Source of the DNA: UBA4615 sp044368415
GTDB taxonomy: Bacteria; Pseudomonadota; Gammaproteobacteria; Burkholderiales; Burkholderiaceae_E
Direction: 5' to 3'
DNA length: 64,000 nucleotides
Assembly: GCA_044368415.1 (NCBI GenBank)
Contig: JBIPLJ010000007.1
Coordinates: 41,767 to 105,766, forward strand
The notes below the pieces were generated by a model. That model saw only the letters and a program-made list of their open reading frames with translations. It searched no databases and had not been told where the DNA came from. Shown piece after piece: positions 15,354 to 24,572 of this stretch (positions are counted from its first letter, which is position 1; every line of letters starts with the position of its first letter). A program made the position numbers and the translations under genes.

Positions 15354-18300
15354 ATGGCTTTGCGCCTGTCCCGCAAGTCTGTCGTGGTGTCGTTCGCCGT
15401 CGTTGCGGCGCTCTTCGCTGTGCTGGCGGCGGTGTTGGCGTGGCGCTCCGAGCCGCCCGGAGCGACGCCTGTCGAGGCTCGGGGCGGGACAGGCACGGCC
15501 GCCGCGTTTGCGCTTGCCGACTGCAGGTCTAGACTGTTCGACGGTTCGCCCGCCGTCGCGGTGATGTTCACGCAGCCGCTCAAGCGATCACAGGATTGGG
15601 CGAAGTTGGTGCAGGCCTCCGAGGGCGAGGTGGCCGCCGGTGCTACGCCGGTGCCCTCGCGATGGGTGCTCGGCGAGAACCCGAGGGTGCTCTACCTGCC
15701 CAACGCCACTCCCGAGCGCACCTACCGGGTCAGCGTCGGGGGGGGCCTGTCCTCGGCCGATGGCGCAACGCTGCCGGTCGCGCAGACCTGCTCGGTCAAG
15801 AGCGAAGCGATGCCCGAGGCCTTCCACTTCGCGAGCCGCGGCGTGGTGCTGCCCGCGGGGCAGAACGGTGGCCTGCCGGTCGTGACGGTCAACGTGCCTG
15901 AGGTCGACGTTAAGTTTCTGCGCGTCAGGCCCGACGCGTGGGCCGCGTTCCTGCAGCAGGTGGGTGGCCGGCGCGAACGCGGCGGCGACGGGGAGGGCGA
16001 GTCGGAGGATTCGAATGGTGAGCCCTACGGCGACTCTCGGCTCAAGGGGCGGGTGGGCGTGGACACGCTCGAGCAGCTGCGCGCCAGCGCCGATCTGGTC
16101 CATGCGGGCCGCTTCGCGACCGACCCGCGGCCGAACCGGCGAACGGTCAGCTTCCTGCAGGTCGAAAAGATCGATGCGCTCAAGGAGCCCGGTCTGTACG
16201 TCGCGGTGATGAACCCGCCGGGGCGCTTCGCCTACGACTACCAGGTCACGCATTTCCACGTCACCGACATCGGTCTGCACGCACGGCGTCGCGCCGCGCA
16301 GACCGATGTGTTCGCGACCTCGCTGAAGACCGGGACCGCGCTGCGCGACGTCGAGATCTCGGCGATCGACGCGGCTGGCAAGCCGATCGCGCAGGCCCGC
16401 ACCGATGCCCAGGGCCGGGCCACCTTCGCCGGCGGTCTGGAGAAGGCGCGCGCGATCGTCGCGCGTCAGGGCCGGGAGCTGTCCCTGCTCGGACTTCGAG
16501 ATCCGGCGCTGGACCTGTCCGAGTACGACGTCGGCGGGCATCCCTCGCGGGGGCAGAAGCTGTTCGTCTGGGCCGGCCGCGACTTGTACCGCCCCGGCGA
16601 AAGCTTCGTCGCCTCGGTGCTTGCGCGAGACGCGGACGGACGGCTGGCGCCCGGTCCGGGCCCGGCGTCCGCTACTGCCGCGTCCGCGTCCGCGTCCGCT
16701 TCCGCTTCCCCTCCGCTGACGCTCACCGTCAAGCGCCCAGACGGCGACGTTGCGCAGACCCGGTTGGTGCGTGCGCACGCCGGCGGTGTGGGCTACTACC
16801 AGCAGTCGATCGTGTTGCCATCGGACGCGCCCACCGGCCGTTGGCTGCTCGAAGCTCGGACCGATCCCGGCTCGAAGCTGCCGATCGCGCAGTGGCCGTT
16901 CCAGGTCGAGGAGTTCCTGCCCGAGCGGATGAAGCTCGAGCTCGCCGCGCCCACGACGGCGCTGGCGGGCAGCGCGCCGCTGGCGGTCGCAGTCCGGGGC
17001 GACTACCTGTACGGTGCGCCCGCCGCCGGCAACCGGCTGCTGGGCAGCGTCTCGACCGAACGCGACCGCAACCCGCTGCCGCAGGCCTGGCCGGGGTTCG
17101 TGTTCGGGGACGCCGACGACGACACCGCCCGCAAGCGGGCAGAGCTCGAGGAGGCGGCCCTCGACGACGCGGGGCGGGCGCAGGTGAGTGTGCCGGTCGA
17201 TGTCGCGGAGCGCCGCTCGCCGATGAAAGTGCGAGCGAGCTTCAGCCTGCTGGAGTCGGGCGGCCGCCCGGTGGTGCGCTCGATCGAGCGCACCTGGTGG
17301 CCGGCATCGGTGCTGCTCGCCGTGCGCCCGCTGTTCGATCGCGACGTCGCGCGCGAGGGCAGTGCCGCCGGATTCGAAGTGGTGCGGACCGATGCCGCGG
17401 GCGCGTTCGTGCCCGCCCGCGACATCCAGGTGCGGTTGGTGCGCGAGGAGCGGCGCTGGTACTGGCGCTACGACGAAGGACGCGGCTGGAACGGCGGCTA
17501 CCTGGTCGAGGAGGAACTCGCCGAGGCGCGCACGCTTGCGCTCGCCGCCCGCACGACGCTGTCTCTGCCGGTCGGCTGGGGGCGCTACCGGCTCGAGCTG
17601 CACGACCCGGCGACCGGGCAGACGCTGCGTCACCGGTTCTACGCCGGCTGGGGCGCGCAGGATGCGGACGACGTGGGCAACCGGCCCGACCGCGTGCAAC
17701 TCAGGCTCGAGGGCGCGCCTTACGCGGCGGGCGCAGTCGCGAAGGTGATGGTGGTGCCGCCGCACGACGGCGAGGCGCTGGTGACCGTCGAGGGTGACCG
17801 CGTACTGTTCGCCCGGCGCGTCCCCGTGCGCGCCTCAGGGACCGCGATCGAGATCCCCGTCGATCCCTCGTGGAGCCGGCATGACCTGTATGTCGGCGTC
17901 GCCGCGTTTCGGCCGGGCAGCGAGGGCGACCGGGTGACCCCGGCCCGCGCGCTCGGTCTCGTGCACCTGCCGCTGGCCCGCGATGCGCGCCGCATGAAGC
18001 TCGAGATCACCGCGCCCGCGAAGGTCACGCCCGAGCAGAACGTGCCGGTCAGGCTGCGCCTGACCGACGCCGCCGGGCGAGCGCCCGCCGCCGGCACCGC
18101 GATCGTGACCGTCTCGGCGGTCGATGTCGGCATCCTCGGTATCACCCGCTATGCGTCGCCTGATCCGGCCGACTTCTTCTTCGGCAAGCACCGCTACGAG
18201 GCCGACCTGCTCGACCTGTACGGCAAGCTGATCGAGAAGATGGAGGGCTCCGTCGCCAGGCAGCGCTTCGGCGGCGACGCGGGCGTGCGCGACACGCAGA

Positions 18301-20471
18301 GCCTGCCGCGCCGCGTGCGGCTGGTCGACCTGTTCAGCGGCCCGGTGGTGGTGGACGCGCGCGGCGAGGCCACGGTGCCGCTGGCGCTGCCGGACTTCAA
18401 CGGGACGCTGCGGCTGATGGCGGTGGCGGCCACCGCCGACGCCTACGCGAGCGCGCAGGCCGAGATGACGGTGGCCGCGCCACTGGTCGCCGAGCTCTCG
18501 ATGCCGCGCTTCGTCTCCCCCGGCGACAGCGCCGCGATCGCGCTCGACCTGACCAACCTGTCGGGCGCGCCGCAGACGGTGTCGGTCAAGGTCGAGGCCG
18601 GGCCGCCGCTCAGGCTCGTCGGCGCGCCGGGTCCGGTGAAGCTCGCCGACGGCCAGCGCACGGTGCTGCGGTACACGGCCGAGCCGACCGAGGCCGATGG
18701 ACTTGCGCCGATCCGCGTCACCGTGACCGCGGGCGCGATCCGGATCGTGCGGGAGGCGGCGCTGCAGGTGCAGCCGGCCACGCCTGCAGTGCGCCAGGTG
18801 CGGCGGCTGCGGCTCGAACCCGGTGCGCAGGCGAAGCTCGATCCGGGCCTCGCCGACGGCCTGTGGCCGGGCACCACCACCGTCGGCGTGTTGCTGTCGG
18901 CCACGCCGCCCATCGATGTCCGCGAGGCGGTCCGCGGGCTGCTGTCCTATCCGTACGGCTGCCTGGAGCAGACCACCAGCGCGGCGTATCCGCTGGTGTT
19001 CGTCGACGAGGCCGGTGCCGCTGCGGCGGGCATCATGCCGCTGTCGCGCGAGGAGCGCGAGGCTCGGCTCGTGCAAGCCTTCGGTCGGCTGTCGGGCATG
19101 CAGCAACCACAAGGCGGCTTTGGACTGTGGAGCGCGGGCGGTCCCTACGAGGGGTGGCTGAGCGCCTACGTGGCGGGGTTCCTGCAGGATGCGCGCGACG
19201 CGGGCTTCCCGGTGCCGGCGCGGCTGCAGCAACGCGCGTCCGACGCCCTGCTCGAGCGGCTGCAACGCTCGCCGGCCGAGCAGCGGCCGGCCCCGCGCGA
19301 GGCCGGCCGCGATGCACAAGGGCGGCCCGATCCGCGAGAGCTCGACACGATGCGCGAGGCCCACCGGCGCTTCGCCGATGCCGCCTTCGCCGGCTACGTG
19401 CTGGCCCGAGAGCAGCGCGCGCCGCTCGCCACCCTGCGCACCCTGCACGACGGCGCGCGCACGGTGGCACGTTCGCCGCTGCCGCTGGTCCATCTGGGGC
19501 TGGCGCTGCGCCTGATGGGCGACGAGGCGCGGGCGCAGGTCGCCCTCGATGAGGCGATGTCGCGCCCCTATGGGCTCGGCACGTCGGATACCGCCGATGC
19601 TTGGGCCAGCGAGTGGCTGGGCGACTACGGCTCCCCGGTGCGGGACCTGGCGATGGCGTATGCGCTGATGCTGCGCCATCAGGCCGCCCACCCGCGGCGC
19701 GAGGCGCTGCTCGATGCGCTGGCCCGGAGCATCGACAGTCGCCGCTACTTGTCGACCCAAGAGCGGCTCGCGCTCTTCATGGCGGCGCGCGCGGCCGGCG
19801 GCAGCGGAGCGCCCTGGAGCGCGACGCTGCAGGCCGCAGACACCACGCAGACCCTGACCGCCAGCCGCGGCGAGCAGCGCAGCTGGGATGCGGCGACGCT
19901 GCGCCGCGGCATCACGGTGACCAACACCTCGGCCGAGCCGCTGTTTCTGGAGATGGCGGTGGCCGGCCATCCGGTCAAGGCGCCTGTCTCGGGCGACGAT
20001 GCGATCGCCGTCGAGCGCGCCTGGTTCGCGGCCGACGGCAGCGTGCTGCCTGCGGGCCGATCTCTGCGCACGGGCGAGCTGCTGGTGGTGCGGGTGCGGG
20101 TGAAGTCGAAGCAGCGCATCCGCGACGGGCTGGTGGTCGACCGGATCCCGGCCGGGCTCGAGGTGGAGAACCGCAACCTGATGCAAGGTCCGGGCGCGGG
20201 CGAATTTAAGGTCGACGGCGTGAACGTCGCCGAGGCGATGGCCGACGGCCGCATCCGCCACGTCGAGTTCAGGGATGACCGGTTCGTTGCCGCCGTCGAG
20301 CTCGACGGCTCGCGGCAGCAGCTCTTCTACACGGTGCGTGTCGTCACGCCGGGCCGCTACGTGGTGCCGACGTCCTTCGCCGAGGACATGTACCGGCCTG
20401 AGCTGCGCGGCGTCGGGCGCGCGGAGCCGGATCTGGTGGTCGTCGACCCGCGCGCGCCCGCGGCGCGCTGA
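15354..20471 (+). CDS. Bacterial alpha-2-macroglobulin family protein (YfhM-like)
   Basis: A 1705-aa periplasmic protease trap. The N-terminus has one hydrophobic segment (about residues 10-30) and no lipobox, so it is an uncleaved anchor or signal rather than the lipoprotein form seen in E. coli YfhM. MG domains follow, with the macroglobulin central region at LPDFNGTLRLMAVA. The thioester motif is intact: GCLEQ with Cys1203 and Gln1206. A Ser-Ala repeat near residue 445 comes from a hexanucleotide repeat. The gene is 10 bp before pbpC, the usual pairing, thought to guard the periplasm when the envelope is damaged while PBP1C repairs peptidoglycan. No frame damage over 5.1 kb. Confidence 0.93.
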   Translation: MALRLSRKSVVVSFAVVAALFAVLAAVLAWRSEPPGATPVEARGGTGTAAAFALADCRSRLFDGSPAVAVMFTQPLKRSQDWAKLVQASEGEVAAGATPVPSRWVLGENPRVLYLPNATPERTYRVSVGGGLSSADGATLPVAQTCSVKSEAMPEAFHFASRGVVLPAGQNGGLPVVTVNVPEVDVKFLRVRPDAWAAFLQQVGGRRERGGDGEGESEDSNGEPYGDSRLKGRVGVDTLEQLRASADLVHAGRFATDPRPNRRTVSFLQVEKIDALKEPGLYVAVMNPPGRFAYDYQVTHFHVTDIGLHARRRAAQTDVFATSLKTGTALRDVEISAIDAAGKPIAQARTDAQGRATFAGGLEKARAIVARQGRELSLLGLRDPALDLSEYDVGGHPSRGQKLFVWAGRDLYRPGESFVASVLARDADGRLAPGPGPASATAASASASASASPPLTLTVKRPDGDVAQTRLVRAHAGGVGYYQQSIVLPSDAPTGRWLLEARTDPGSKLPIAQWPFQVEEFLPERMKLELAAPTTALAGSAPLAVAVRGDYLYGAPAAGNRLLGSVSTERDRNPLPQAWPGFVFGDADDDTARKRAELEEAALDDAGRAQVSVPVDVAERRSPMKVRASFSLLESGGRPVVRSIERTWWPASVLLAVRPLFDRDVAREGSAAGFEVVRTDAAGAFVPARDIQVRLVREERRWYWRYDEGRGWNGGYLVEEELAEARTLALAARTTLSLPVGWGRYRLELHDPATGQTLRHRFYAGWGAQDADDVGNRPDRVQLRLEGAPYAAGAVAKVMVVPPHDGEALVTVEGDRVLFARRVPVRASGTAIEIPVDPSWSRHDLYVGVAAFRPGSEGDRVTPARALGLVHLPLARDARRMKLEITAPAKVTPEQNVPVRLRLTDAAGRAPAAGTAIVTVSAVDVGILGITRYASPDPADFFFGKHRYEADLLDLYGKLIEKMEGSVARQRFGGDAGVRDTQSLPRRVRLVDLFSGPVVVDARGEATVPLALPDFNGTLRLMAVAATADAYASAQAEMTVAAPLVAELSMPRFVSPGDSAAIALDLTNLSGAPQTVSVKVEAGPPLRLVGAPGPVKLADGQRTVLRYTAEPTEADGLAPIRVTVTAGAIRIVREAALQVQPATPAVRQVRRLRLEPGAQAKLDPGLADGLWPGTTTVGVLLSATPPIDVREAVRGLLSYPYGCLEQTTSAAYPLVFVDEAGAAAAGIMPLSREEREARLVQAFGRLSGMQQPQGGFGLWSAGGPYEGWLSAYVAGFLQDARDAGFPVPARLQQRASDALLERLQRSPAEQRPAPREAGRDAQGRPDPRELDTMREAHRRFADAAFAGYVLAREQRAPLATLRTLHDGARTVARSPLPLVHLGLALRLMGDEARAQVALDEAMSRPYGLGTSDTADAWASEWLGDYGSPVRDLAMAYALMLRHQAAHPRREALLDALARSIDSRRYLSTQERLALFMAARAAGGSGAPWSATLQAADTTQTLTASRGEQRSWDAATLRRGITVTNTSAEPLFLEMAVAGHPVKAPVSGDDAIAVERAWFAADGSVLPAGRSLRTGELLVVRVRVKSKQRIRDGLVVDRIPAGLEVENRNLMQGPGAGEFKVDGVNVAEAMADGRIRHVEFRDDRFVAAVELDGSRQQLFYTVRVVTPGRYVVPTSFAEDMYRPELRGVGRAEPDLVVVDPRAPAAR
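16680..16709 (+). repeat. Hexanucleotide microsatellite in the macroglobulin gene
   Basis: About five copies of GCGTCC/GCTTCC in frame, encoding a Ser-Ala run between two MG domains. Because the period is 6, changes in copy number would keep the frame and only change linker length. Confidence 0.7.
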
Positions 20472-20481
20472 GCCACCGCCC

Positions 20482-22896
20482 GTGGCGACGCCGCCGGTCC
20501 GCTCGCCTCGCCTGTTTCCGCACCCGAGCCCGAGCCCGAGCCGCCGGCTCGCCGGCCTCGCGCTGGCCGCGGCCGCGCTCGCAGCGCTCGCGATGCTGGC
20601 GCTCGACCGCGCATTCCCGCTGCCCGCGGCGGCCCGCACGCCCGACAGCGCGCCCGGCACTGTGATGGTGGTGGCGGCCGACGGCACGCCGCTGCGCGGC
20701 TGGGCGGGCTCGGACGGTGCGCTGCGGCAGCCGGTGTCGCTCGACGCGGTGTCGCCGCTGTACCTGCAGGCGCTGCTGCAGGTCGAGGACCGCTGGTTCA
20801 TGCGGCATCCGGGCGTCAATCCGCTCGCGATGGCGCGGGCCGCCTGGCAGTGGCTGCGGGCCGGGCGCGTGGTGTCGGGCGGCTCCACGCTGACGATGCA
20901 GGTCGCCCGCATCCTCGACCCGCCGACGGGCTCCTCGCGTACCGTCGGCGCCAAGCTGCGGCAGATCGCCCGCGCGCTGCAGCTCGAGGCGAAACTCGAC
21001 AAGCGCGAGATCCTCGCGCTGTACCTGAACCATGCGCCGATGGGCGGGCAGGTCGAGGGGGTGGAGGCGGCCGCACGCGGCTACCTCGGGAAGTCCGCGC
21101 GCGCGCTCAGCCATGCCGAGGCGGCGCTGCTGGTGGCGCTGCCGCAGATGCCGTCCCGGCTGCGCCCTGACCGGGCCCCCGCGGCCGCGAGGCAGGCACG
21201 TGACCGCGTGCTCAAGCGGATGCGGGCGCGCGGCGCGTGGACGGCTGCCGAGGTGGGCGACGCGAAGCTCGAAGCGGTGTTCGCGCCGCCGCTGCGGGCC
21301 CGCTGGCTGGCGCCGCTGGCGGCCGAGCGGGTGCGTGCGGCCGATGCGGCGTTGCGGCCCGATGCCGCCGCGCGCGAGGCCCGCGTGCTGGCTACGACGA
21401 TCGACGCCGGCGTGCAGGCGCAGCTCGAACGGATGCTCCACGACCGGCTGGCGATGTTGCCCCCGCAGGTCTCGGTCGCCGCCCTGGTCGTCGACAACCG
21501 CACGCTCGCGGTGCTCGGTTATGCCGGCTCTGCCGACTTCACCGATGAGGCGCGGGCTGCGCACGTCGACATGGTCCGCGCGCAGCGCTCGCCCGGCTCA
21601 ACGCTCAAGCCCTTCCTTTACGCGATGGCGCTGGACGACGGGCTGGTGCACTCCGAGAGCCTGCTGGTCGATGCGCCGCAGCGCTTCGGGGACTACGCGC
21701 CTGGCAACTTCCAGGCCGCCTTCGCCGGACCGGTCAGCGTCAGCGAGGCGCTTCAGCGCTCGCTGAATGTGCCCGCGGTCGACCTGCTCGAGCGCATCGG
21801 GCCGGCGCGCTTCGCTGCCCGGCTGCGCGAAGGCGGGCTGCGCCTGCGGATGCCGGGCGGCGCCGAGCCCAACCTGAGCCTGGTGCTCGGTGGCGCGGCC
21901 ACCACGCTCGAGGAACTCGTCGGCGCCTACACCGCGCTGGCGCGGGGCGGCGTCGCGGGCCGCCCGCGGCTGCTGCCGCAGGCGCCGTTGGTGGAGTCCC
22001 GCCTGATGAGCGTGGGCGCCGCCTTCGTGGTCCGCGAGATCCTCGAGAGCGGCGGACGCCCAGATGCGCCGTTTCGCGAGACCTCGCGCAGGATCGCCTG
22101 GAAGACCGGCACGAGCTTCGGTTTTCGGGACGCTTGGGCGGTCGGTGTCACCGACCGTCACACCGTCGGCGTCTGGGTCGGCCGCCCCGACGGCACGCCG
22201 AATCCTGGGCACTTCGGGGCAAACACCGCCGCGCCGCTTGTCCACGACCTGATCGCCGCGCTCGGACCTAGTGCGACGCAGCCGCGCACGGTGCCGGCCG
22301 GCGTTGCGTCGACCGAGATCTGCTGGCCGCTGGGACTGGCCGCCGCCGCCACGCTGCCCGCGCATTGCCGCGTGCGCCGCACCGCCTGGACCCTGGACGG
22401 CACGGCTCCGCCGACGCTGCCGGATCGGGTGCGTCCTGGTGGATTGGTCGAGATCGCCTGGGTCGATCCGCGCACCGGCGAGCGCCTGCATCCTGGATGC
22501 CTGCCGCGCGGACGCACCTCGCCGCGGGTCGAGCCGCTGGCCCGCTGGCCGGCGCTGCTCGAACCCTGGGTCGACGGCCGCTGGCGCGCCGAGCTCGAGA
22601 CCCGTCCGTGGGCCGCGGCCTGCGCGCAGTCCGACCCGCGGCGCGCACTGCGGGTGACCGGCATCGAGCCCGGGAGCATCGCGCGGGCCGCCCCAGGGCG
22701 CAGCGAGGTGGTGCTCCAGCTGCGCGTGGTCGGCTCACAGGAGGGCCTCACCTGGCTGCTCGACGGCAGCTGGGTGGGCGACACGCCGCCGCGTTCGCCG
22801 ACGCTTCGCGTGGTGTTGCGTTCGGCGGGCGACCACGCGCTTACTGTGCTCGATGCGCAGGGCCGCTGGGAGCGCGTCGCGTTCAGCGTGCGCTGA
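20482..22896 (+). CDS. pbpC: Penicillin-binding protein 1C
   Basis: Bifunctional class A PBP of about 804 aa. A single N-terminal membrane anchor (LAGLALAAAALAALAMLAL) is followed by the GT51 glycosyltransferase motifs EDRWFMRHPG and GGSTLTMQVARIL. The transpeptidase domain has SPGSTLKPF (catalytic Ser with SxxK), SLNVPAVDL (SxN) and KTGTS (KTG). The C-terminus matches the PBP1C-specific domain with Cys residues. The frame is open upstream into the macroglobulin gene; GTG 20482 is the first start after that gene's stop and gives a normal leader. The pairing with the macroglobulin is conserved. PBP1C is usually non-essential. Confidence 0.93.
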   Translation: MATPPVRSPRLFPHPSPSPSRRLAGLALAAAALAALAMLALDRAFPLPAAARTPDSAPGTVMVVAADGTPLRGWAGSDGALRQPVSLDAVSPLYLQALLQVEDRWFMRHPGVNPLAMARAAWQWLRAGRVVSGGSTLTMQVARILDPPTGSSRTVGAKLRQIARALQLEAKLDKREILALYLNHAPMGGQVEGVEAAARGYLGKSARALSHAEAALLVALPQMPSRLRPDRAPAAARQARDRVLKRMRARGAWTAAEVGDAKLEAVFAPPLRARWLAPLAAERVRAADAALRPDAAAREARVLATTIDAGVQAQLERMLHDRLAMLPPQVSVAALVVDNRTLAVLGYAGSADFTDEARAAHVDMVRAQRSPGSTLKPFLYAMALDDGLVHSESLLVDAPQRFGDYAPGNFQAAFAGPVSVSEALQRSLNVPAVDLLERIGPARFAARLREGGLRLRMPGGAEPNLSLVLGGAATTLEELVGAYTALARGGVAGRPRLLPQAPLVESRLMSVGAAFVVREILESGGRPDAPFRETSRRIAWKTGTSFGFRDAWAVGVTDRHTVGVWVGRPDGTPNPGHFGANTAAPLVHDLIAALGPSATQPRTVPAGVASTEICWPLGLAAAATLPAHCRVRRTAWTLDGTAPPTLPDRVRPGGLVEIAWVDPRTGERLHPGCLPRGRTSPRVEPLARWPALLEPWVDGRWRAELETRPWAAACAQSDPRRALRVTGIEPGSIARAAPGRSEVVLQLRVVGSQEGLTWLLDGSWVGDTPPRSPTLRVVLRSAGDHALTVLDAQGRWERVAFSVR

Positions 22897-22902
22897 GCGG
22901 GC

Positions 22903-23887
22903 TTACCAGTTCGAGATCGATGCGTTCGAGTACGCGTAGCGGTTCGGCACGTCCGGGTTTGAGTACGAGAAGGACACGCTGATCTCGAGCGCGGTCACCT
23001 CATGCCACCAAGTCAGGGGCAGGAACACCGTGTCGCCCGGGCCCGCGACCACCTCCAGGACCGGCACGACCTCGGCGTCCGGATAGCGCGCGAGGTCGGG
23101 GGCCGACGGGTCGATCGGGCTGTAGTACTCGAAGTGGTTGTACAGGCGCGGCGTGTGCAGCGGCGACACGCTGCGCCAGCGCTTGCTGCCGACGATCTGC
23201 GTATGAAACAGTATCAGCGTGTCCGTGGTGCAGCGGTGTGACCGTGCCCGCCGGCCCGAGCCAGAACGAGGCCGCGTCGCCGAGCCGGGCGCGCTCGCAC
23301 AGCGCCGGCAGTGTGCCGATGTCCTCGAACAGCGGCGCGAATCCGGGCTGCCGGAGGATCTCGTTGTTGGCGGTCAGGTAGCTGTCGTTCGAGGGGCCGC
23401 CGCGGAGCACTCGGTCGATGAATTCGTCCAGGTAAACGGTTCGCCGGTGTGCCAACATGTTGCGTTCGTACTGGCGGTCGGCGTGGCGATCGGCCTGGAC
23501 CTCGACCTCTAGGTGCCCGAAGCGCCGGGCCAGGGCGTCGGGTTGCCAGCGCCGCATCGCGGGCCAGTCGTCGCCGACGCCCGCCATCACCACCGGCCGA
23601 CAGCCGCGCACATCGCGCTCCACGAAGGCCTCGCGCGATGGCTCGCGGATGCGCCCGACCGCGGTCTAGGCGGGATCGAGCTCCCAGAGCCGCTGCAGGT
23701 TGCTGGCCACCGAGGCCAGCTTGGCGTGCAGCTGCTGGTGGCAGCGCGCCGCGAGAAAGCCCAGGCGCCGCGGCTGACCCGAACGGGCTAGCCGGACCGC
23801 GGCGATCCGCCGGACGGCCGTCGGCGCGGGTGCGGACGGCGGCTCGAAGCGGGCGTGGGCGTAAGGGAATCGGAGTCGGCGCGACAC
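22903..23887 (-). pseudogene. JmjC/cupin-like (cupin_8) oxygenase, broken by a stop and a frameshift
   Basis: The three pieces of one cupin_8/JmjC protein lie in order on the minus strand. The N-terminal piece ends LQRLWELDPA at a TAG (23666-23668), after which the same frame continues AVGRIREPSREAFVERDVRG. The middle piece includes RPVVMAGVGDDWPA and FWLGPAGTVTPLHH. An extra base at 23223-23224 shifts the frame exactly after the iron-binding HH; removing it restores HHDTLILFHTQIVGSKRW, which joins the C-terminal piece (PRLYNHFEYY, LPLTWWHEV, with the second His). Repaired length is about 327 aa, normal for the family; GTG 23887 is a guessed start. Members are 2-oxoglutarate/Fe(II) hydroxylases. 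As written it cannot make a working enzyme. Confidence 0.82.
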
Positions 23888-23944
23888 AATTCGAACGATA
23901 ATGATGTCCTGCCGGTTGCCTTTTCCCGTTCCGGCCAAGAGCTC

Positions 23945-24436
23945 ATGACCGCCTTCTCCCGACTCACCGCCGCGCTGCTCGGCCCCGCACGCTTCCTGGT
24001 GTGGGGTTGGATGGTCGCGCTCGTCCTGCTGGCGGCGGGTGCGCCCGGGCGCGACGTGATGTCGAGTCCGGTGGCGATCGACCCGACGGAGTTCCTCGGG
24101 TACGGGATCTCCGAGGATGCGGCCTCGTCCGCGGAACTTCCCCCGACGGAGACGCTCGCACAGCATGCGGTGACGGTTGCCGAGATCGTCGCCGGCAATG
24201 TCGAGGGCGGGCGGGCCGCCGCTGGGTGCCACGAACGGGGGCCGTGGACGGGCGCTGGCGTTGATGCCGCAGTCTGCGACATGCCGGCGTCTCTCGCCGA
24301 TCTGTCCGAGCACGAGCCGATGGCGTCCGGCCGTTCACTGGCCGAGCTCGCCTGGGTTCGGATCGGTCGCTCCCACGCGCCGCCCGATCCCGCCGGTCGA
24401 ACGCCGGCTCCGGCCCTGCGCCCTCCGTCCGCCTGA
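23945..24436 (+). CDS. Small exported or membrane protein at head of metal-efflux operon, unknown
   Basis: A 163-aa protein with an N-terminal hydrophobic segment (LVWGWMVALVLLAAGA, residues about 18-33), then an acidic, Ala/Ser-rich region with two Cys (residues about 95-112) and a Pro-rich tail. I do not recognise the family. Its position, 136 bp before the CzcC-like gene, resembles that of CzcI-type small periplasmic proteins, but no metal-binding motif is obvious. The frame is open upstream to 23855; ATG 23945 places the hydrophobic segment correctly. It may not be translated, but codon use looks like that of its neighbours. Confidence 0.5.
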   Translation: MTAFSRLTAALLGPARFLVWGWMVALVLLAAGAPGRDVMSSPVAIDPTEFLGYGISEDAASSAELPPTETLAQHAVTVAEIVAGNVEGGRAAAGCHERGPWTGAGVDAAVCDMPASLADLSEHEPMASGRSLAELAWVRIGRSHAPPDPAGRTPAPALRPPSA

Positions 24437-24572
24437 GCCCGCCCGGCGCGCGGACCGCCCGCGCGTAATCCTGACGTCCCCGCCTGCCGCCGTGACCGCC
24501 ACGGCGGAGGGTGGGGGCAGGGCCCAGCGGCCACTGTGTGCCGCGCAATCCGTTCCGAGACCGTTTCCTCCG

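Noticed and set aside
17835..21002. Minus-strand open frame of over 1000 codons opposite the macroglobulin and pbpC genes
   Set aside because: No family features; two well-defined genes occupy the plus strand.
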